The notes beneath the pieces were generated by a model, which was given only the letters and a program-made list of their open reading frames with translations, did no database searches and was not told where the DNA came from. 64,000 nucleotides of DNA from Pedobacter sp. Leaf170 (lineage in GTDB: Bacteria > Bacteroidota > Bacteroidia > Sphingobacteriales > Sphingobacteriaceae): positions 124,001-188,000 of the forward strand of contig NZ_CAKLBP010000007.1 in assembly GCF_920984665.1 (NCBI RefSeq), read 5' to 3'. Within the stretch, counting starts at the first letter, position 1, and the number at the start of each line of letters is the position of its first letter. Positions 44,590-53,435 of this stretch are shown in pieces. The translations under genes and the position numbers were made by a program.

Positions 44590-47037
44590 TTAATTATCGC
44601 CATTCTTTCTCTTTTCACGCTCTTCCTGGCGCTGCTTTCTTTTAAGTTCACGCTCTTCTTTTTTTGTTAACGGAACTACAGCAGCAGGTTGATTTGGCGC
44701 AGGTTCAGTTTTCTTCTCATCCTTTTTTACTTCCGTTTCCGTTGGTACTGCAGCTGGAGTTGTTTCACCAGGCACTGCCTCCTCAACGGCAGCAGTATCT
44801 ACTGCTACACTGTCAGTAGAAGTTGTATCCTGAACATATCTCGGACTAGGGCAGTTATAACTTCTTGTAATTTCTACCGTAGCTTTTGGAAATTGACCAT
44901 ACGTGTAACCCGATTTTGGATCTAAATAAACCTTCTCCATAAATTTAGCAAAAATAGGCAGGGCAGTTCTAGAGCCTTCTCCTTGTTCGCCATTTTTAAA
45001 ATGTGCAGTTCTTTCATCGCATCCTACCCAAACACCTGTTACTAAATCTTTGGTAAGACCCATATACCAGGCATCTACATAATCAGATGATGTTCCGGTT
45101 TTGCCACCAATCTGGTTGTTCTTTTTAAATAAATCGGGCCATTCCCAAAGCGCCTGAGAAGTTCCTCTTGGCTCTTCCATACCTCCGCGAAACATGTAAG
45201 TCATTAACCAGGCGATTTCTTCGCTTAAAACTCTTTTTGTTTTCGGCTTAAATTCATCAATAATATTATCATCCTGATCAGTAATTTTTTCAACTAAAAT
45301 TGGATCAGTTTTAACGCCATTATTCATAAATGTGGCATAAGCCTTAACCATTTCGTAAACTGTAACATCGTTTGAACCCAATGCAACAGATGGAACAGAC
45401 TCTAAATGACTATCAATACCGCATTCATGCGCCCATTTTACCACATTATCCCATCCCACTTTTTCTGTTACCTGTGCAGTAATGGTATTAACAGAACGTG
45501 CCATAGCCAAACGTAAACTCATATCCTGATAACTAACGCTGTAATCTGCATTTTTTGGCTCCCAATATTCAGTTTTGCCTTTATTTTGATAAGCTATTTT
45601 TACAGGCTTATCGGTAAATTTATCGCATGGACTCATGCCTTGCTCTAGGGCAGTTAAATAAGCAAAGGGCTTAAATGTAGAACCCGCCTGACGTTTTGCC
45701 TGATTTACATGGTCATATTTAAAGAATTTATGATCGATACCACCAACCCAAACTTTAATTTTACCACTTGATGGTTCCATAGTCATCATGCCGGTATTCA
45801 TAATTTTTCCGTAGTAACGAATAGAATCTAAAGTAGAAAACAATGTATCTCTATCACCTTTGTAAGTAAAGATTTGCATCTTTTTCTTCCTGTTAAAATA
45901 GGCCGTAACAGAATCAGGATTATTAGGGAATTTCTTTTGTAGCAGACCATAAATTGGCAGGTTTTTCATGGCTCTATCCGGATAATCAACTTTGTTTTTT
46001 TCTGAATCGTACCACGGGTCTTCATTTCCCCAAACGCTGTAAAACCTACGCTGAATAACCCTCATTTGGTCTTGAACAGCTTCTTCAGCATATTTTTGAA
46101 GTTTCGAATCAATAGTGGTATAAATTTTTAATCCATCTTCATACAAATCATATCCATTATCTTTACACCATTTTTCTAAATACTTTGCAACAGCTGCTCT
46201 TAAATACGAGTCACCATCGCTGCCATCTTCCATTTTACCTTCTTTAAGTTTTATTGGTTCTTTAGCAAATTGAGTTAAACTATCCTTACTTAAAAACTTA
46301 TACTTATTCATTTGGTTTAGAACAGTATTTCTTCTATCTAAGGCTCTTGTTGGGTTTTTTACCGGATTGTAGTATGTTGTTCCCTTAAGCATTCCCACAA
46401 GCATTGCCGCTTCATTTGTAGATAATTCTTTTGTTTCTTTATCGAAATAAATTCTACTTGCGGTTTTAATTCCGTATGCATTATTTCCAAACGATACCGT
46501 GTTTAGGTACATGGTAATAATATCTTGCTTAGAGTAATTGGATTCTAATTTTACAGCAGTCATCCATTCTTTAAGCTTAAAAATCATGGTTTTTACCAGT
46601 GGGATTTTGTTTAAAACCCCTTGAGATTTGTTGTAGCGGGTACGATAAAGATTTTTAGCTAATTGTTGGGTAATTGTACTTGCCCCACCTTCTTTACCAA
46701 AACCTACCACTGCACGGCCCACCGCTTGCGCATCAATTCCCCAATGCTTGTAAAACCTTACATCTTCTGTAGCTACTAGCGCATTTATTACACTTGGCGA
46801 AATTTCATTATAATTTACGGGTGTTCTGTTTTCTTTAAAATATCTGCCTATAAGTTTTCCATCTGCGGTATACAATTCAGAACCTACTCGCAGGGTTGGT
46901 ACTTTAATATCGCGATAGCTTGGAGAATAGCCAAACAGCCACAAAAAGTTGAGCTGAAGTGCAGAAAAGAAAATAATTACAAAAAAAACAAAAATTGAGG
47001 TATAACGTAAGTACTTGTTTTTTATCTCTTTAAACAT
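44590..47037 (-). CDS. Penicillin-binding protein 1A (transglycosylase/transpeptidase)
   Basis: A bifunctional peptidoglycan synthase of 815 residues, inner-membrane anchored by one segment (about 13-34). The GT51 glycosyltransferase domain has its catalytic Glu at residue 91 in ATEDVRFYKHWG. The transpeptidase domain has Ser453 in GSTFKPF (SxxK), ARSVNTI (SxN) and GKTGTSSDYVDAW (KTG). The C-terminal 80 residues are Lys/Glu/Pro-rich and low in complexity, unlike the E. coli enzyme, and may be a flexible charged tail. It is followed by a terminator and transcribed alone. Confidence 0.95.
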   Translation of the reverse strand: MFKEIKNKYLRYTSIFVFFVIIFFSALQLNFLWLFGYSPSYRDIKVPTLRVGSELYTADGKLIGRYFKENRTPVNYNEISPSVINALVATEDVRFYKHWGIDAQAVGRAVVGFGKEGGASTITQQLAKNLYRTRYNKSQGVLNKIPLVKTMIFKLKEWMTAVKLESNYSKQDIITMYLNTVSFGNNAYGIKTASRIYFDKETKELSTNEAAMLVGMLKGTTYYNPVKNPTRALDRRNTVLNQMNKYKFLSKDSLTQFAKEPIKLKEGKMEDGSDGDSYLRAAVAKYLEKWCKDNGYDLYEDGLKIYTTIDSKLQKYAEEAVQDQMRVIQRRFYSVWGNEDPWYDSEKNKVDYPDRAMKNLPIYGLLQKKFPNNPDSVTAYFNRKKKMQIFTYKGDRDTLFSTLDSIRYYGKIMNTGMMTMEPSSGKIKVWVGGIDHKFFKYDHVNQAKRQAGSTFKPFAYLTALEQGMSPCDKFTDKPVKIAYQNKGKTEYWEPKNADYSVSYQDMSLRLAMARSVNTITAQVTEKVGWDNVVKWAHECGIDSHLESVPSVALGSNDVTVYEMVKAYATFMNNGVKTDPILVEKITDQDDNIIDEFKPKTKRVLSEEIAWLMTYMFRGGMEEPRGTSQALWEWPDLFKKNNQIGGKTGTSSDYVDAWYMGLTKDLVTGVWVGCDERTAHFKNGEQGEGSRTALPIFAKFMEKVYLDPKSGYTYGQFPKATVEITRSYNCPSPRYVQDTTSTDSVAVDTAAVEEAVPGETTPAAVPTETEVKKDEKKTEPAPNQPAAVVPLTKKEERELKRKQRQEEREKRKNGDN

Positions 47038-47176
47038 ATAGTGTAAGATGTTGAGTAGGTAAAGGCAATAGGGATAAATATAAAAAAAACTCTAAATACA
47101 AATTAACGTATTTAATTTACTTATTTTTTAGTCTATATTTAAATAAATCACGTTAAAATTGAAGCTTTATATAGAA

Positions 47177-48064
47177 ATGAAAAACGAATTTAAAAGCCTA
47201 ATTGTACAAGGCGATAAAAAATTTTCGCTAAAAAATGTTAAAACCGATTATACTGGAGAATATAATAAAGAGAAAGCGAAGGATGCACTTGTAAAATCAA
47301 AAATAGAGGTTAGTCAGCTACAAGAAAAATTATATGCTTCTGGTAAATATTCTCTGCTAATTATATTTCAGGCGATGGATGCTGCCGGAAAAGATAGTGC
47401 AATTGAACATGTTATGAGTGGTTTAAATCCGCAAGGTTGCCAGGTATTTAGTTTTAAAGTGCCGACAGCAGAAGAATATGAACACGATTTTTTATGGAGG
47501 CATTATAAAGCATTACCAGAAAGGGGCAGGATAGGTATTCACAATCGTTCGCACTACGAAAATGTATTGGTTTGTAAAGTGCATCCAAATTATATTTTAA
47601 GTGAAAATATTCCGGGATATGCAAATGAAAAGGATATCAATAAAGATTTTTGGACACAGCGTTATAAAAGCATCAGAAATTTTGAAGAGCATTTAACCGC
47701 AAATGGCGTTGTGATATTAAAATTCTTTTTAAATGTTGGCAAAGATGAACAAAAGCAACGCTTTTTAGATAGGATAGAAGACCCAACTAAAAACTGGAAA
47801 TTTTCTTCGGGTGATATAAAAGAAAGAGCTTTGTGGAAGGATTACATGAAAGCTTATGAGGATGCAATTAACGAAACAGCCACCAAAGATGTACCTTGGC
47901 ATGTTATTCCGGCAGATAAAAAATGGTTTGCAAGGTTGGCAATAAGCGAAATTATCGAAGATAAGTTAAAAAGCATGGATCTTAAATTTCCTGTATTAGA
48001 TGAAATTGAACAAGGAAAACTGATGGAAACAAAAACAACATTGCTTGCTGAAGAAATAGATTAG
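47177..48064 (+). CDS. PPK2 family polyphosphate kinase
   Basis: A 295-residue PPK2 enzyme, transferring phosphate between polyphosphate and nucleoside mono- or diphosphates. The Walker A motif is FQAMDAAGKDSAIEH, followed by a lid region with LPERGRIGI and the Walker B-like NRSHYENVLVCKVHP. The His after NRS, rather than Trp, resembles class III enzymes that phosphorylate AMP and ADP, so this protein may regenerate ATP from polyphosphate; class assignment is from motif memory. The ATG at 47177 is taken over a TTG six codons upstream. It adds a fourth polyphosphate gene to the window, 25 kb from ppk1. Confidence 0.9.
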   Translation: MKNEFKSLIVQGDKKFSLKNVKTDYTGEYNKEKAKDALVKSKIEVSQLQEKLYASGKYSLLIIFQAMDAAGKDSAIEHVMSGLNPQGCQVFSFKVPTAEEYEHDFLWRHYKALPERGRIGIHNRSHYENVLVCKVHPNYILSENIPGYANEKDINKDFWTQRYKSIRNFEEHLTANGVVILKFFLNVGKDEQKQRFLDRIEDPTKNWKFSSGDIKERALWKDYMKAYEDAINETATKDVPWHVIPADKKWFARLAISEIIEDKLKSMDLKFPVLDEIEQGKLMETKTTLLAEEID

Positions 48065-48072
48065 CATTTGCA

Positions 48073-48135
48073 TGCCTGAGCTTGTAGAGAAAGATTTAAA
48101 ATATATTTAAATTGTTTTTTCTACAAGCTCAGGCA
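48073..48135. terminator. Long palindrome between PPK2 and GH127 genes
   Basis: A perfect 15-base inverted repeat (48073-48087 with 48121-48135) separated by a 33-base AT-rich loop, with a T tract next to the right arm. It separates convergent genes and likely ends both transcripts. The arm contains CCTGAGCTTGTAG, which resembles a dispersed repeat arm known from many genomes. Confidence 0.6.
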
Positions 48136-48148
48136 AATCTAGTTTTTA

Positions 48149-50203
48149 CTAATTTACAATAGGAAAAGCTGAAATCCTTAATCTCGCTCCGCCCATTGGT
48201 ACTAATGTAATTTCCTTTGCAGTTTCCTTACTGTTTAAAGGACTTTTTGGTAGAACATCTACCAAGCCATATTGGTCTATTTTCCATTCAGGAATAAGTT
48301 TGCCCTTAGCTTTAATTTCAATTGGTGCATTTGTATTGGTAAACGGATTATTATCCTTTGGCCATTGTTTTTTAATAACCGAAAAAGATTTCTCAATATT
48401 TGATTTATCAATCACCAAACCATAATTCCAATCCGTTTTTGGATGTATTTCATACGATGGCCATTTTTTCGGGTCTGCACCATTTTGCCATCTCGAATCG
48501 CCAATGGCAGTTTCTTTACTATCTTTCTCCACATAATTTTCATCTATTTTTAAAGAATATGTTAACGGGCCGTAGTTTACGCTTACGCTATTTTTGTTTT
48601 TCTCCCACGCTCGCAGTACTAAATTCATAGGAAATTGCAAAGCGATTTTATCGCCATTTTTCCAGAGGTTATCTAATTTAATGTATCCACCAATGTGTGC
48701 ATTAATACTCAGTTCTTTTCCATTAATTTTAACCTTTGGATTTTTACACCATGCCGGTATACGTAGATACAGCGGGAACGCCACTGGTTTGGGTGTGGTT
48801 ATAGAAAGGCTTATCCTATCTTCAAATGGATATTTGCTTACTTGATTAATTGTAATTTTCGTGCCAGATCCAACTCTTGCGGTTACCGATGATTCTGCAT
48901 AAAGCTGTGCTGCTATTCCGTTATCTGGAGTTGCCATCCAGGTATTCTCTGCATAATAAACCCAACCTGCCGCGTGGTTATGTTGGCAACAGCGACTGCT
49001 GAAAGGGTTCATCATTAAAAACGGTCCGGTATTATCAATTCCAGGATGATGATTTTTTGCATCGCTGATAACCATATTTGGAGCTGTTAGATATCTTAAA
49101 GCTTTGTAATCTGGTTTAAATGCAGCCGAGAAAGTGTTAAATGCTACATCTTCACAGTTTTCTGCCCAATAAGTATCGCCAGTCATAGAGAGCATCATCT
49201 GGTCTGATGTCATTTGCTCTACCATACCGCAAGTTTCAACTGCTTGTCGAGGATCATCATAACCTTTTCTGGAGTTTTCATCGCCACCAAACATCCCGCC
49301 CGGAACCTGACCATAAATATCTCTGATAAGTTTTTGATTGTTGTAACTCGCCTCTAAATCAGATTTATTATGGCTCTGTAAATAATAGGTTGCGGGTTCG
49401 CGGAAACATTGAGCAATATTAACATTGTGCCAATTCGGTAAATTGTTTTTTTGTCGCCAATCTGATGTGTTTTTATCAATTTTAGTGGCTAAATCAAGTA
49501 AAAATTTATCTCCGGTGCGATTATAAAGCCAATAAATACTTACAATATTATCTCCACCTCGGCTTTTTTCCCAATAATCTTCCAAAAGTTTCTCATCAGG
49601 AATAGAAAGTTGCCACTTGAAGTATTTGGTCATCATATCAATTACCCTCTTATCACCGCTGTACTCATAGTAGGCTTGCAAACACCATAGCATTGGCATG
49701 TTAGTCCACAAATCTCTTTTGCCTTCTCCTTTTTCTACTAAAGGTCCAAAATCTCCGTCAGGGCGCTGATTGTTGATGGCAGCATTTAACCAAAACCTTG
49801 CTTCAGATATCATTTTCTGATCATTGAGCATATAACCAATGTTTGCATATCCTTTTAACCAATACGGAAGTTCCTCCCAGCCATACTTACCTTTACCATC
49901 TTTGTGCAACCAGGCATTATCTTCCTTCGATAACCAAATACTAATCTCACCTAAATTACCTGTTAATCCATTTTTCTGAAGATTTAAAGCATTTTTTAAC
50001 CATCCGACTGGTTTTATACTTCCTATTGGCAGTTTTATAAAATGGTTTTTTAAAAGTGGTGCTCTGTTATTTTGATAGAATTTATTATCTAGGTTATTGT
50101 TGGTGTTTTTAACAACTAAAACTTTTAGGCTTTGTGCATTTAAATTTAAACTACCTAAAACTCCAAAAATTAATAAAGTTAATAGGGGAGATTTGTGGCT
50201 CAT
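48149..50203 (-). CDS. Glycoside hydrolase family 127 (beta-L-arabinofuranosidase-like)
   Basis: A 684-residue exported protein with a signal peptide ending LNLNAQ (about 1-24). The catalytic zinc cluster of GH127 is preserved: Glu323-x-Cys325 in AVETCGM and Cys405-Cys406 in SRCCQHNH, corresponding to Glu338, Cys340, Cys417 and Cys418 of the Bifidobacterium enzyme HypBA1. The alpha/alpha barrel (about 50-440) is followed by a beta-sandwich domain. It should release beta-L-arabinofuranose or a related sugar from plant or microbial glycans. It stands alone, without a SusCD pair or arabinose genes nearby. The opposite-strand VOC gene starts 154 bases away. Confidence 0.9.
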   Translation of the reverse strand: MSHKSPLLTLLIFGVLGSLNLNAQSLKVLVVKNTNNNLDNKFYQNNRAPLLKNHFIKLPIGSIKPVGWLKNALNLQKNGLTGNLGEISIWLSKEDNAWLHKDGKGKYGWEELPYWLKGYANIGYMLNDQKMISEARFWLNAAINNQRPDGDFGPLVEKGEGKRDLWTNMPMLWCLQAYYEYSGDKRVIDMMTKYFKWQLSIPDEKLLEDYWEKSRGGDNIVSIYWLYNRTGDKFLLDLATKIDKNTSDWRQKNNLPNWHNVNIAQCFREPATYYLQSHNKSDLEASYNNQKLIRDIYGQVPGGMFGGDENSRKGYDDPRQAVETCGMVEQMTSDQMMLSMTGDTYWAENCEDVAFNTFSAAFKPDYKALRYLTAPNMVISDAKNHHPGIDNTGPFLMMNPFSSRCCQHNHAAGWVYYAENTWMATPDNGIAAQLYAESSVTARVGSGTKITINQVSKYPFEDRISLSITTPKPVAFPLYLRIPAWCKNPKVKINGKELSINAHIGGYIKLDNLWKNGDKIALQFPMNLVLRAWEKNKNSVSVNYGPLTYSLKIDENYVEKDSKETAIGDSRWQNGADPKKWPSYEIHPKTDWNYGLVIDKSNIEKSFSVIKKQWPKDNNPFTNTNAPIEIKAKGKLIPEWKIDQYGLVDVLPKSPLNSKETAKEITLVPMGGARLRISAFPIVN

Positions 50204-50356
50204 AAAATCGATTTAGCTAATGGTTAGTTGAATAAATTTAAAATTTTTATTCGATTTAGTAACCGAATAAATTAGAAATGTTACATGGTAATATTTCCCT
50301 TAATAATTTTGAATAATTCACTAATTTTTACCACTTTGTTATCAAATAAAATCCTC

Positions 50357-50824
50357 ATGAATATCTCATTCCGTTTAATTTTATCCATAATTCTAATTGG
50401 ATTAACTCAAAAAACAATGGCTCAAACAGAACAAAAACCAGCGCCTGCGGTGCTAAACCATATTGCTGTCTATGTTGCTGATTTAAAGACAGCAAGCGAT
50501 TTCTATGAAAGTCTATTCAATTTGCCACAAATTCCAGAGCCTTTTAAAGATGGTAAGCATACTTGGTTTAGCTTGGGGCAGGCGGGTCATTTACACATTA
50601 TTCAGGGTGATGATAGTAAGGCCACCTTTAATAAAAATAACCATTTATGCTTTAGTGTGGCTTCTATAGATGAATTTATTAAAAAGCTAAATGCAAAAAA
50701 TATAAAATTTGAAGACTGGCCAGGCAAACCAGGTGCAGTTACCGTACGTGTTGATGGTGTTAAGCAAATTTATTTTAAAGATTTAGACGGTCACTGGCTA
50801 GAAGTGAACGATGCCAAAGAGTAG
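50357..50824 (+). CDS. VOC family protein (glyoxalase-like), exported
   Basis: A 155-residue protein with a signal peptide (MNISFRLILSIILIGLTQ, cleaved near KTMAQ) and a VOC domain starting LNHIAVYVADLKTASDFYE. The metal-binding His of the first beta-alpha-beta-beta-beta unit is in NHIAV, the second His in GHLHIIQG and a Glu in HWLEVND. VOC proteins include glyoxalase I, dioxygenases and resistance proteins; the specific reaction is unknown. The start at 50357 is preferred over an upstream ATG at 50285, whose extension would be a longer hydrophobic stretch. Periplasmic location is unusual for this superfamily. Confidence 0.85.
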   Translation: MNISFRLILSIILIGLTQKTMAQTEQKPAPAVLNHIAVYVADLKTASDFYESLFNLPQIPEPFKDGKHTWFSLGQAGHLHIIQGDDSKATFNKNNHLCFSVASIDEFIKKLNAKNIKFEDWPGKPGAVTVRVDGVKQIYFKDLDGHWLEVNDAKE

Positions 50825-50925
50825 GATGTTGAAAATACTTGAAATTGCAAACAAATACCGGTTTTTAAGGAAGCATTAAATCTATTTATTAATTTGCGGT
50901 CCATCTTATTGTTATAAATTTAAAA

Positions 50926-51999
50926 ATGCAGAGCGAGATATTTTGTCAGATTGGTGACACCTCAAGAGATATTTATTTTATTTTCAACTACGGAACTAAA
51001 GAATTTGATTATTTAGGACCGGCATTCGAACCAATATTTGGATTTGATCGGCATTCGGTTAAGGAAAATCCAATAAAAATAATTGATTTTGTTCATCCAG
51101 AGGATGTAAACCTGGTTTTAGAGTTTTATAGAGAAAGTTCGCAGGAAGCCGTAAACCGAAAGTACGAATTTCGGATTATTGATGCAGAACAAAACACCAA
51201 GTACATTAGGGTTAGTGCCTACCCGATGAAAAAAGACGGAAAACTGTCTTGCATATCCGGCATTGCCGAAGATGTTAGCGTAGCTAAGCATAACAATTTC
51301 CACATTGAAAAAATAAATGCAAGAAAGAATACTACACTCGAAATTGTTTCTCACGATTTAAAAGAACCAATGGCCATGATTAGTATGGCAGTTTCTGATT
51401 TACTTAAAGATAAACTTTTTGAAGGGCAGGATAGGATTTTAACATCGCTAACATTTATTCAAGATATGTGCGAAAGAAATATTTTGCTCATCAGAAATTT
51501 AATAAATCATGAATTTTTAAGATCATCAGAAATTGAAATTCGGAAAGAACGGGCAGATTTAGTTAGCGAAATTAGAGATGTGCTTGGTTTTTACAAAAAA
51601 GCAGAATCTAACCTGTTCAGGAATTTTATTTTTACATGCGAAGAAGAGAAATTATATGCTGCAATAGATAGTATGAAGTTAATGCAGGTGATTAACAATT
51701 TAATATCTAACTCCATAAAATTTACTGAGATTAATGGAACAATATCTGTTCATGTAGAAGATAATGGAGAAAATGCATTAATAACTGTAAGTGATGATGG
51801 TATAGGAATTCCTGAACATTTGCAGCCTTTTATATTTGATAGATTTGGCGTAGCTATGCGAGATGGATTAAATGGCGAAGATTCTTGGGGTTTGGGGATG
51901 GCAATTGCACAAGCAATTGTAAAACTTCATAATGGTAAAATCTGGTTAGAAAGTGTAGAGAATATGGGCGCTAAATTCTTCATCGAAATACCTAAATAA
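50926..51999 (+). CDS. PAS domain sensor histidine kinase
   Basis: A 357-residue soluble kinase. An N-terminal PAS domain (about 10-125, PAS fold with PAC-like IAEDVSVAK) is joined to a HisKA-type dimerisation helix with phospho-acceptor His143 in VSHDLKEPMAM, and a C-terminal HATPase domain (about 220-355, with NNLISNSIKFT, DDGIGIPEH and WGLGMAIAQ). No transmembrane segment is seen, so it senses a cytoplasmic cue or a ligand in the PAS pocket. No response regulator is adjacent. It is followed by a hairpin 150 bases downstream. Confidence 0.9.
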   Translation: MQSEIFCQIGDTSRDIYFIFNYGTKEFDYLGPAFEPIFGFDRHSVKENPIKIIDFVHPEDVNLVLEFYRESSQEAVNRKYEFRIIDAEQNTKYIRVSAYPMKKDGKLSCISGIAEDVSVAKHNNFHIEKINARKNTTLEIVSHDLKEPMAMISMAVSDLLKDKLFEGQDRILTSLTFIQDMCERNILLIRNLINHEFLRSSEIEIRKERADLVSEIRDVLGFYKKAESNLFRNFIFTCEEEKLYAAIDSMKLMQVINNLISNSIKFTEINGTISVHVEDNGENALITVSDDGIGIPEHLQPFIFDRFGVAMRDGLNGEDSWGLGMAIAQAIVKLHNGKIWLESVENMGAKFFIEIPK

Positions 52000-52154
52000 A
52001 ATTATTTTTATTCATTTTTTTTGATTTTGTATTCATTCATTTCTCTTTTATTTTATTCACTTTATTCATACCGATTAAAATTTTAACATTTTATCTAATT
52101 TGTGGTTAATCATAAAAAGCTTATCAGGATTGGAAGCAATGATTAATTTAGAGG

Positions 52155-52184
52155 ATTGCAGGTTATGCTAATGTAGCCTGCAAT
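52155..52184 (+). terminator. Hairpin with T tract in the spacer after the kinase
   Basis: An eight-base inverted repeat (52155-52162 and 52177-52184) with a 14-base loop and a T tract. It could end the histidine kinase transcript or a short unannotated transcript from within the 250-base spacer. Confidence 0.5.
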
Positions 52185-52248
52185 TTTTATCTTCAATTAG
52201 AGTAATTAATCATTTGCATCGGTTTTGGTATTTTAAATCTAAAATATC

Positions 52249-52431
52249 ATGATAGAAGTTAATCACAATACACCTTCACATGAATTGGATAACATTAAGG
52301 AAGGCGATCGAATTTGCTACAAACATGGCAAGTTAGGTTTGGTAGAAAAAATTCAGGTTATTCTTTCAAAAGGGCGACGAAAATATTTTTACAAATTAAA
52401 AAATGATAAAATACTTTTTTTAATACGATAA
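52249..52431 (+). CDS. Small hypothetical protein, 60 residues
   Basis: A short frame with an ATG and a good terminator 20 bases downstream. The product is charged and basic (IKEGDRICYKHGKLGLVEKI, KGRRKYFYKLKND), with no signal peptide or membrane segment, and could form a small SH3-like beta fold. No family is recognised. The 5-prime spacer and the following terminator support a real gene. Confidence 0.5.
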   Translation: MIEVNHNTPSHELDNIKEGDRICYKHGKLGLVEKIQVILSKGRRKYFYKLKNDKILFLIR

Positions 52432-52450
52432 TATGGTTTTAGCAAAAAAA

Positions 52451-52484
52451 CAAAGCCCCGAAATTTTTCAGGGCTTTGTTTTTT
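52451..52484 (+). terminator. Terminator after the small ORF
   Basis: An eight-base stem CAAAGCCC / GGGCTTTG (52451-52458 and 52471-52478), extended by inner pairing, followed by TTTTTT. It lies 20 bases after the stop of the 60-residue gene. Confidence 0.8.
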
Positions 52485-52507
52485 GGTTCAATTTGTTTTG
52501 TTGTTAT

Positions 52508-52545
52508 GAGGTGCCTGCCCTACACGGATACCCCGCTCACAGGAC
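52508..52545. repeat. GC-richer unexplained segment, possible repeat remnant
   Basis: About 38 bases (GTGCCTGCCC, CGGATACCCCGC) are markedly richer in G and C than the surroundings and have no ORF. It may be a dispersed repeat or mobile element remnant. It is not identified. Confidence 0.25.
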
Positions 52546-52666
52546 TTATTTTCTGCTTATTTGTTGATAACAAGTTAGTGAATGAAAGGTTTCGTTTCAA
52601 AAAATAATTATAAACAAAAGCATAAAAATGTTAATAACTACATGATGATTAAACTTCCATTTTGCA

Positions 52667-53329
52667 TCAGATTAAAGTATCAAAATAGGGGTCGTTATAA
52701 TCTTTAACAACTTTTAAAACATTTGGGTAATTAATAAAATCTTCAGCAGGGTGAGCAGTGCTTAAAACGATACAATTCATGCCGGCGTTAAATGCTGCTT
52801 CAACGCCTTTTGGTGCATCCTCAAATACCAGGCAATCGGTGGGCTTAACATTTAATATGGTTGCGCACTTTAAAAAAGTTTCTGGATGAGGCTTGCTCTC
52901 TGCAACATCATTTGCGCTTACAATAGCACTAATGTAATTTCTGATATTTAAACCATCCAAAACAAAATCGATATTAAATGGTATGGCTGCAGAACCAATA
53001 GCCATAGGTAATCCCAAAAATTTTGCCTTATCTATTAGTTGAGCTAAGCCATCAATTAATCTTAAATCTTTCTGATAATCTCGCTGGTATATTTTTTCCT
53101 TTTTAATGGATATGTCGTCCATTTGCTGCTGTGTAAAATAGCCCTTACCAAATACACGCTGAAGCAGCTCATCGTTTTTACCATACATTTGGAGCTTAAC
53201 ATCTTGATAGGAGATGTTCGCATTCAAATCATCATTCAAAATGGTGTGCCAGGCTTTATTATGATAGTCCATGTCATCTATCATCGTACCATTCAAATCA
53301 AATAAAAGAGCTTTCGGTTCAAATTTCAT
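52667..53329 (-). CDS. HAD family phosphatase, beta-phosphoglucomutase-like
   Basis: A 220-residue HAD hydrolase of subfamily IA with a helical cap (about 15-90). The nucleophile is Asp11 in LLFDLNGTMIDD, where the usual second Asp is Asn13. Motif II is at IGSAAIPFN, motif III at KPHPE, and motif IV at VFEDAPKGVEA. HAD enzymes of this size dephosphorylate sugar phosphates or mutate phosphate positions. Loss of the second Asp would be expected to change the acid-base step. It is transcribed alone. Related Bacteroidota proteins with the DLNGT variant are known to me by pattern only. Confidence 0.85.
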   Translation of the reverse strand: MKFEPKALLFDLNGTMIDDMDYHNKAWHTILNDDLNANISYQDVKLQMYGKNDELLQRVFGKGYFTQQQMDDISIKKEKIYQRDYQKDLRLIDGLAQLIDKAKFLGLPMAIGSAAIPFNIDFVLDGLNIRNYISAIVSANDVAESKPHPETFLKCATILNVKPTDCLVFEDAPKGVEAAFNAGMNCIVLSTAHPAEDFINYPNVLKVVKDYNDPYFDTLI

Positions 53330-53435
53330 TTATCAGTATTAAGCCCTAAAGATATAGAAATAGGAAAAATCATCGAAGATTTAATTTAAACTATTTAATT
53401 AGTTATATTAGTTTAAGAATACATAAATACTTTAT

